A DNA stretch of 36,399 bases, taken from Verrucomicrobiota bacterium. GTDB taxonomy: Bacteria; Verrucomicrobiota; Verrucomicrobiia; Chthoniobacterales; UBA10450. Each line of letters opens with the position of its first letter. Position 1 is the first letter of the stretch. Where the stretch lies: assembly GCA_005887825.1 (NCBI GenBank), contig VBQC01000135.1, forward strand, positions 1-36,399, read 5' to 3'. This document shows positions 32,422-36,399 of this stretch, piece by piece. Both the position numbers and the translations under genes were made by a program. A model generated the notes under the pieces. That model searched no databases and had not been told where the DNA came from. It was given only the letters and a program-made list of their open reading frames with translations.

Positions 32422-32509
32422 TGGCGGATGGGCGGGGATTCGAACCCCGGGTGCCTTTCGGCACACACGCTTTCCAGGCGTGCACAATAGACCGCTCTGT
32501 CACCCATCC
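32422..32509 (-). tRNA. tRNA-Ser (anticodon GGA)
   Basis: On the minus strand the 88-nt sequence has a 7-bp acceptor stem (GGATGGG / CCCATCC), discriminator G and an encoded CCA. The anticodon arm is CACGC-CTGGAAA-GCGTG with anticodon GGA (reads UCC/UCU). A long class II variable arm (TGTGCCGAAAGGCACC) and a T-arm with GGGGTTCGAATCCCC follow. The gap 32214-32421 holds the att-like duplicate and GTTCGAATCTCC-like text but no gene. Confidence 0.96.
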
Positions 32510-32558
32510 GTTGGAGCGACGATCCCGAAATAGTCGGAACTCGCGAACTTTTTCGGAG

Positions 32559-33380
32559 TCAAAGTTGCAATCGTCGGAACAATTCGTCGAGCGGCAATTG
32601 AATGCCGATATAAAATTCACCGAAGTCCGCGTACTCGGCGCTCACCGGATCGAAACGCATTTTGTAAACGATCGCCTTAATCTGAAATGTGTCGCGCGCA
32701 AACAAGGTCACGCCCCATTCTGCATCATCGAGGCCAGTCGAACCGGTGATGAGTTGTTTCACTTTCCCGGCGAACTCGCGGCCGACCGCGGCATGTCCTT
32801 TCATTAGTTTGCGGCGCTCTTCATATGGCAGCGCATACCAATTGCGCTGCTCGCCGCGGCGTTTGCTCATATTATAGAAACAAACCACCGGCCAATCGGG
32901 CAACGTGGGATAAACGCGCTCCTGCCGATAATGTTTTATCCGTTCACGAAACGATTTCATCGCTTCCGCGAACTTCTCCGATTCCGGCTTGATGTTTTCC
33001 TCCTTCTCGAGGGTCTGCGCGTATTCTTCCTCGGTTGTGATGTACTCGCTCTCCTCGGTGAGCGAGAGATAGCTGTAAACCGGCGTCAGCACATCGGCGC
33101 CCAACGATACCGAGAGTTGCTTCTCGATCTTGTTGGCGTTGTGCAGATCGGGCGTGATCAGCATGAATCCGATGTCGGCTTTCGGTGTTGTAATGCTGAG
33201 GGTGAGCAATTGCGTCGAATCCATCGCGCGCACTTCCTGCACAAGTGACGAAAGATTCGTCTTGGCAGCGTTCTGCTCTTCCCGGCTGAGCAACTGCCAT
33301 TGACCGTACTCGATCCGGTAAAACAAATGCAGACAATGCCAGCCTTCCTCGGGAACGAGCGCCGTGTTCTTGTCAGTCAT
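32559..33380 (-). CDS. hemQ: HemQ / chlorite-dismutase-family coproheme decarboxylase
   Basis: The 273-residue protein resembles coproheme decarboxylases, the last enzyme of the coproporphyrin-dependent heme route. Typical parts are WHCLHLFYRIEYGQW, VYSYLSLTEESEY, the PVVCFYNMSKRRGEQRNWY loop with its catalytic-type Tyr, the heme-ligand His in MKGHAAVGREF, and the C-terminal VTLFARDTFQIKAIVYKMRFD with SAEYADFGEFYIG. No signal peptide is present, fitting a cytosolic enzyme. The absence of the chlorite dismutase Arg environment suggests HemQ rather than Cld, but this was judged by eye. It is monocistronic. Confidence 0.88.
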   Translation of the reverse strand: MTDKNTALVPEEGWHCLHLFYRIEYGQWQLLSREEQNAAKTNLSSLVQEVRAMDSTQLLTLSITTPKADIGFMLITPDLHNANKIEKQLSVSLGADVLTPVYSYLSLTEESEYITTEEEYAQTLEKEENIKPESEKFAEAMKSFRERIKHYRQERVYPTLPDWPVVCFYNMSKRRGEQRNWYALPYEERRKLMKGHAAVGREFAGKVKQLITGSTGLDDAEWGVTLFARDTFQIKAIVYKMRFDPVSAEYADFGEFYIGIQLPLDELFRRLQL

Positions 33381-33414
33381 AGCGCTAGTCTCTCCCGCGC
33401 GGAGTCGCGGTCAA

Positions 33415-33580
33415 GGGTAGCGCACGCATCTCGCGTGCTGGCGAGCGCGTCCCGCGATCGCGAACTTTTCTTTGGCATCATTCTTTCGTGCGGCCAGAAT
33501 CGAAGGCAAAGTTCGTTTTGGCGGGACGCCAAAAGTCCGAGCCGGACTGGCCGTCGCACGTGAGACACGTGCGCTACCCG
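33415..33580. repeat. Long inverted-repeat element C, copy 2
   Basis: This 166-bp copy shares its left arm (GGGTAGCGCACGCATCTCGC) and right arm (GTGAGACACGTGCGCTACCC) with copy 1 at 31285. The interior (GCGCGTCCCGCG / GGCGGGACGCC) can also pair, giving a long hairpin. Read on the minus strand, its right end GGGTAG encodes the final Gly and TAG stop of the rhomboid-like gene. Confidence 0.8.
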
Positions 33581-34374
33581 GACGGTCGCTCATCCGCAAT
33601 AGCGCTCTCGGCTTTCGGCAAATGCGCCATGCAATATTCCTCTCCGTCGCGCGCGACGCGGAAATCGAGATTTGGATCGCTCAACTCCGTCGCTCCGCAG
33701 ACTGCGCATTTGTGCAATGGCTCGGCCTCGCTGCGAGACTCGCGAGCAAAACGTTTGCGGCGAGCCGAGACTTCCCCGCGGTGCCGCGCCTCGTAAATGA
33801 TTTCCGGGCCAAAAAAGATCAGATAATTCATGAATGCCGCCACCAGCGCCATGCGATAGGAATTTGGGTTCACAAAAAATCCAAATAGCAAAAAGGCGGC
33901 TGAAACCCAGGCGAGCCATTTGATTTTCACCGGCAGGATAAACAAGATGTAAATCACCTGATCGGGATAAAACCGCGCAAACGCGAAAAACAAGGACGCG
34001 AACAACATTGAATTGGAAAATCTCGCGCCGAAGAAAAATGCAGCGGCCGTCGTGCCGATCACTCCGACAAAAAAATAGAGCGTCAGTCGAAAAGCCCCCC
34101 ACGCCTGTTCGAGTCCGTCGCCAATAAACCAGAGAAACCAAAGGAAAAGAATGATCCACAAAAAGCTGGCGGTTTGCGGGAGAAAAATATAAGTGACTAG
34201 CCGCCAGATTTCCCCGTGGAGGACACGCGCCGGATCCAGATCGAGCACGAAGCGAAAATCCGGATTCAGCCGCACCAGCATGAACACCAGCGCGGTGAGG
34301 CCCACGACGATCCGCATCAATCCCGGGACTGCAAGAAAACCGAGGCGTCGTTCGAGTTTGTCCAACCAAGCCAT
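33574..34374 (-). CDS. Rhomboid-like membrane protein, likely catalytically inactive, with C-terminal zinc-binding motif
   Basis: ATG 34374 (MAWLDKLERRLGFL) is chosen over the TTG at 34413, which lies at repeat D. The 266-residue protein has about six hydrophobic segments. Rhomboid features are GEIWRLVTYIFLPQ in loop L1 and WGAFRLTLYFFVG. The catalytic G-x-S-G of helix 4 is not present (ARFSNSMLFASLFF stands there) and no helix-6 His is evident, so it resembles an iRhom/derlin-type pseudoprotease. A soluble tail has HKCAVCGATELSDPN and EEYCMAHLPK, a C-x2-C...C-x2-H zinc-ribbon-like pattern. The stop TAG lies inside repeat C copy 2. Confidence 0.78.
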   Translation of the reverse strand: MAWLDKLERRLGFLAVPGLMRIVVGLTALVFMLVRLNPDFRFVLDLDPARVLHGEIWRLVTYIFLPQTASFLWIILFLWFLWFIGDGLEQAWGAFRLTLYFFVGVIGTTAAAFFFGARFSNSMLFASLFFAFARFYPDQVIYILFILPVKIKWLAWVSAAFLLFGFFVNPNSYRMALVAAFMNYLIFFGPEIIYEARHRGEVSARRKRFARESRSEAEPLHKCAVCGATELSDPNLDFRVARDGEEYCMAHLPKAESAIADERPSG

Positions 34375-34410
34375 TGTGTTGCCGCACGGTAGAGGAGCGT
34401 GGCGCAGCTT

Positions 34411-34501
34411 CAAGGTGGATCGAGGAGTCCCTTGCTCGATGCTAATTAGGCGGCGAAGCCGTATTTCTTAACATCGCCCGCGGAGCGACCGATCCACCTT
34501 T
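34411..34501. repeat. Inverted-repeat element D upstream of gcvT
   Basis: AAGGTGGATCG at 34412 and CGATCCACCTTT at 34490-34501 form terminal inverted repeats of about 11-12 bp. The 91-bp element includes GGCGGCGAAGCCG. It lies between the rhomboid-like gene and gcvT, which are divergent. Confidence 0.65.
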
Positions 34502-34533
34502 GACTGTACAGACCCGACGCTTAGCTTCAACGC

Positions 34534-35685
34534 GTGAGCGAGACCGCGCAAAAAACAACGCCGCTGTACCAAGAGCATGTGCGGCGCGGCGCGAAAATCA
34601 TTCCGTTTGGCGGGTGGCTAATGCCGGTGCAATACACGAGCATTATCGAGGAACATCAAGCCGTGCGAAACAACGTCGGCATCTTCGATATTTCGCACAT
34701 GGGACAATTGATGGTCGAGGGGACCGGAGCACGCGCATGGCTCAATACGATTCTCACAAACAATATTGACAAGCTCGAAGTCGGCATAGGCCAGTATACT
34801 TTTCTCCTCAACGAGCGCGGCGGAATCATTGATGATCTGATCGCTTACCGGATCGACGAGGAGAAATTTCTGCTCGTCGTTAACGCATCCCGCACCGATG
34901 AAGATTTCGCCTGGCTGGAGAAATACACCGAGGAAGGGCGATCTCCAGATCGCCCCGGCGGACTGGAGACCGCTGCTCCTTGTAAAGATGTCGATCTGAG
35001 CAGTCGCAGCGCGGATTTTGGCGGAGTTGCCATTCAAGGGCCGCGCATCGCGGAATTATTTCATGCGCTCTTCGGAGAGGACGTCGATCTTCCGCCGCGA
35101 AATCACATTGTCGATCTTGAGTTCGGCGGAACAAACGTTTCCGTTGCGCGGACTGGTTACACCGGAGAGGATGGCGTCGAAGTTTTCTTTCGCGCGAGCG
35201 ATGCCGCGAAATTCTGGAACGCCGCGCTGGAAAAAGGCAAAGCGTTTGGAATCAAACCGTGCGGGCTCGGCGCCCGTGATACATTGCGTCTGGAGATGTG
35301 TTATCCGCTCAACGGCTCCGATTTGTCGCCCGAACGGAATCCGATCGAGGCCGGCCTCGGTTTCTTTGTCGATCTAACAAAGCCAAACTTTATCGGCCGC
35401 GACGTTTTGCTGCGAACGAGACAAAGCGGCCCGCGAGAAAAGCTCGTTCCGTTTCGGATGAAAGAGAAAGGACCGCCGCCGCGACCGCATTATTCCGTTT
35501 TCAAAAACGGCGAGCGCATCGGCGAAGTGACCAGCGGCACGCTTTCTCCGAGCTTGAACTGGGGCGTCGGCATGGCGTATGTCTCGGCACCGCATGCGAA
35601 GATCGGCGCCCAGATCGATATCGAAATTCGCGAAAGGAAATTTCCCGCCACAATTGAAAAGAAACCGCTCTACGAAAAATCATGA
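34534..35685 (+). CDS. gcvT: Aminomethyltransferase (glycine cleavage T-protein)
   Basis: The 383-residue protein starts at GTG 34534. It shows TTPLYQEHVRRGAKIIPFGG, the folate-binding region IFDISHMGQLMVEG, AFGIKPCGLGARDTLRLE, GLGFFVDL and VTSGTLSPSLNWGVGMAYV. It moves the methylene group from the H-protein lipoyl arm to tetrahydrofolate. Between LEKYTE and CKDVDLSSRS it has 16 extra residues (EGRSPDRPGGLETAAP) compared with usual T-proteins. These are encoded by a 48-bp palindromic block, so the enzyme has an extra loop. It overlaps gcvH by four bases. gcvP is not in the window. Confidence 0.95.
   Translation: MSETAQKTTPLYQEHVRRGAKIIPFGGWLMPVQYTSIIEEHQAVRNNVGIFDISHMGQLMVEGTGARAWLNTILTNNIDKLEVGIGQYTFLLNERGGIIDDLIAYRIDEEKFLLVVNASRTDEDFAWLEKYTEEGRSPDRPGGLETAAPCKDVDLSSRSADFGGVAIQGPRIAELFHALFGEDVDLPPRNHIVDLEFGGTNVSVARTGYTGEDGVEVFFRASDAAKFWNAALEKGKAFGIKPCGLGARDTLRLEMCYPLNGSDLSPERNPIEAGLGFFVDLTKPNFIGRDVLLRTRQSGPREKLVPFRMKEKGPPPRPHYSVFKNGERIGEVTSGTLSPSLNWGVGMAYVSAPHAKIGAQIDIEIRERKFPATIEKKPLYEKS
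34933..34980. repeat. In-frame palindromic insertion inside gcvT
   Basis: The 48-bp stretch (16 codons, so the frame is kept) contains two adjacent palindromes. GGGCGATCTCCAGATCGCCC (34936-34955) is a perfect 9-bp stem around a CC loop. GCGGACTGGAGACCGC (34958-34973) has a 7-bp stem with one mismatch. The residues it encodes have no counterpart in typical T-proteins, where the segment from the preceding Trp to QGP is about 24 residues instead of 40. This is best read as a repeat inserted into coding sequence. Confidence 0.65.
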
Positions 35686-36059
35686 ATGTCCCCGACGATT
35701 TGCTTTACACCGAGAGCCACGAATGGATTAAGCGCGAGGGTGAGAACGTCCGCATCGGGGTCACCGACCATGCGCAATCTGAATTGACTGACGTCGTCTA
35801 CGTCGAGCTGCCGAAAATGGATCGGCAAGCAAACGCGAAGGAGGCGATTGCCGTGGTCGAATCGGTGAAAGCGGCGAGCGACATTTACGCGCCGGTGAAA
35901 GGCACAGTTGTCGAAGTAAACAAAGCGCTCGAAGCAGACCCCGGCTTAATCAATCGCGAACCCTACGGCCAGGGCTGGATTTTCGTTTTGAAGATCGACA
36001 ACGCCGACGATCTCAAACAATTGAAAGACGCAGCAGCGTATAAGGAGCAGATCGGCTAG
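35682..36059 (+). CDS. gcvH: Glycine cleavage system H-protein
   Basis: The 125-residue carrier protein starts at an ATG overlapping gcvT (ATGA), showing translational coupling. It has the lipoylated Lys in VVESVKAASDIYAPVKG, the start NVPDDLLYTESHEWIKREG, and the LINREPYGQGWIFVLKI end of the fold. The lipoyl arm carries the aminomethyl group between the P and T proteins. Its TAG stop overlaps the TAG stop of the convergent DUF1345 gene in a CTAG palindrome. Confidence 0.97.
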   Translation: MNVPDDLLYTESHEWIKREGENVRIGVTDHAQSELTDVVYVELPKMDRQANAKEAIAVVESVKAASDIYAPVKGTVVEVNKALEADPGLINREPYGQGWIFVLKIDNADDLKQLKDAAAYKEQIG

Positions 36060-36399
36060 TGGTCATGTGACGCCCGGATCAAGTTCGTTCCCAGAAGGCT
36101 GGAGACGGTGTTAATTAAGAGCGCAAGGATGATGGTATTGAATCCAAACGCGAGCACACTCTGCAGAAGTGTCAGCCGCCGCATCCGCTGTGAAGTAATT
36201 TGCACATCCGACACCTGGCAAGTCATGCCTATAACGAACGAAAAGTAGGCAAAATCGAAATAATCCGGCATCCGCTCTCCTGGAAAAATAAGCCCGCCAG
36301 CATGTCGACTTTGGCCTGGTTGGTCGCTATCGCCATAAAAAGCGTGGGCGTAGCGCAACCCGAAAACGGTGTGCATAAGACTCCAAGACAAGACAACCG
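36056..36399 (-). CDS. DUF1345 family membrane protein, C-terminal part (runs off right edge)
   Basis: The frame is open to the window end. About 114 C-terminal residues are seen, starting mid-protein near LSWSLMHTVFGLRYAHAFY. Features typical of DUF1345 are RYAHAFY, GGLIFPGERMPDYFDFAYFSF, IGMTCQVSDVQITSQRMRRL, and a final pair of membrane helices (LLQSVLAFGFNTIILALLIN). The function of the family is not known. Its stop codon shares the CTAG tetramer with gcvH. Confidence 0.85.
   Translation of the reverse strand, partial: VVLSWSLMHTVFGLRYAHAFYGDSDQPGQSRHAGGLIFPGERMPDYFDFAYFSFVIGMTCQVSDVQITSQRMRRLTLLQSVLAFGFNTIILALLINTVSSLLGTNLIRASHDH

Noticed and set aside
32158-32507. Minus-strand ORFs of 109 and 114 residues over tRNA-Ser
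   Set aside because: They are read through the tRNA gene and the repeat, a common false ORF pattern.

Overview
The window looks like a chromosomal housekeeping stretch of a Verrucomicrobiota bacterium, most likely a soil Spartobacteria/Chthoniobacterales-type genome. This is an inference from three things: the gene mix (RNase HIII, HemQ-type chlorite-dismutase fold protein, separate coaC and coaB, DUF6580 next to the pyruvate dehydrogenase genes), moderately high GC by eye, and many small palindromic repeats between genes. No rRNA, CRISPR array, prophage or transposase gene was seen.

Layout. 1-4.9 kb (mostly minus): start of a GT2 glycosyltransferase, a large membrane protein fused to a spermidine-synthase-like domain, and a frameshifted NhaD/arsenite-type transporter. 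4.9-10.6 kb: riboflavin synthase, a GxxExxY remnant, aroD, a LON-substrate-binding-domain protein, dGTPase with a small membrane protein, an O-methyltransferase and a DUF1232 protein. 10.6-14.7 kb (minus): DUF6580-pdhA-pdhB-pdhC. 14.8-17.5 kb (minus): ribosomal protein S20, an L,D-transpeptidase and a processive membrane GT2. 17.6-21.4 kb: a secreted protein of unknown function, a hybrid sensor kinase and an HU-type protein. 21.6-25.4 kb: RNase HIII, MutY, an intact anion/Na+ transporter and a four-helix-bundle gene inside a small terminal-inverted-repeat unit. 25.4-28.2 kb: yicC-gmk-coaC-coaB, tightly packed with overlaps. 28.2-32.2 kb: an 18-residue Lys-rich micro-ORF with a terminator, an IMPase, ispF, cysS and a left-handed beta-helix protein. 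32.2-34.4 kb: tRNA-Ser(GGA), hemQ and a catalytically dead rhomboid-like protein. 34.5-36.4 kb: gcvT-gcvH and the end of a DUF1345 membrane gene.

The most notable signal is not a gene cluster. It is a set of several distinct families of small palindromic or inverted-repeat elements (called A to G here) that occupy most larger intergenic gaps. They abut genes so closely that their termini supply stop codons (aroD, dgt, the rhomboid-like gene, the four-helix gene) or parts of start codons (cysS, yicC). At least one palindromic block of 48 bp appears to lie in frame inside gcvT, and related palindromes sit in flexible parts of pdhC and pdhA, recalling the palindromic elements found within Rickettsia genes. 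I see no convincing new multi-gene defence or metabolic system. The repeat ecology and its coding consequences are the best candidates for something undescribed.
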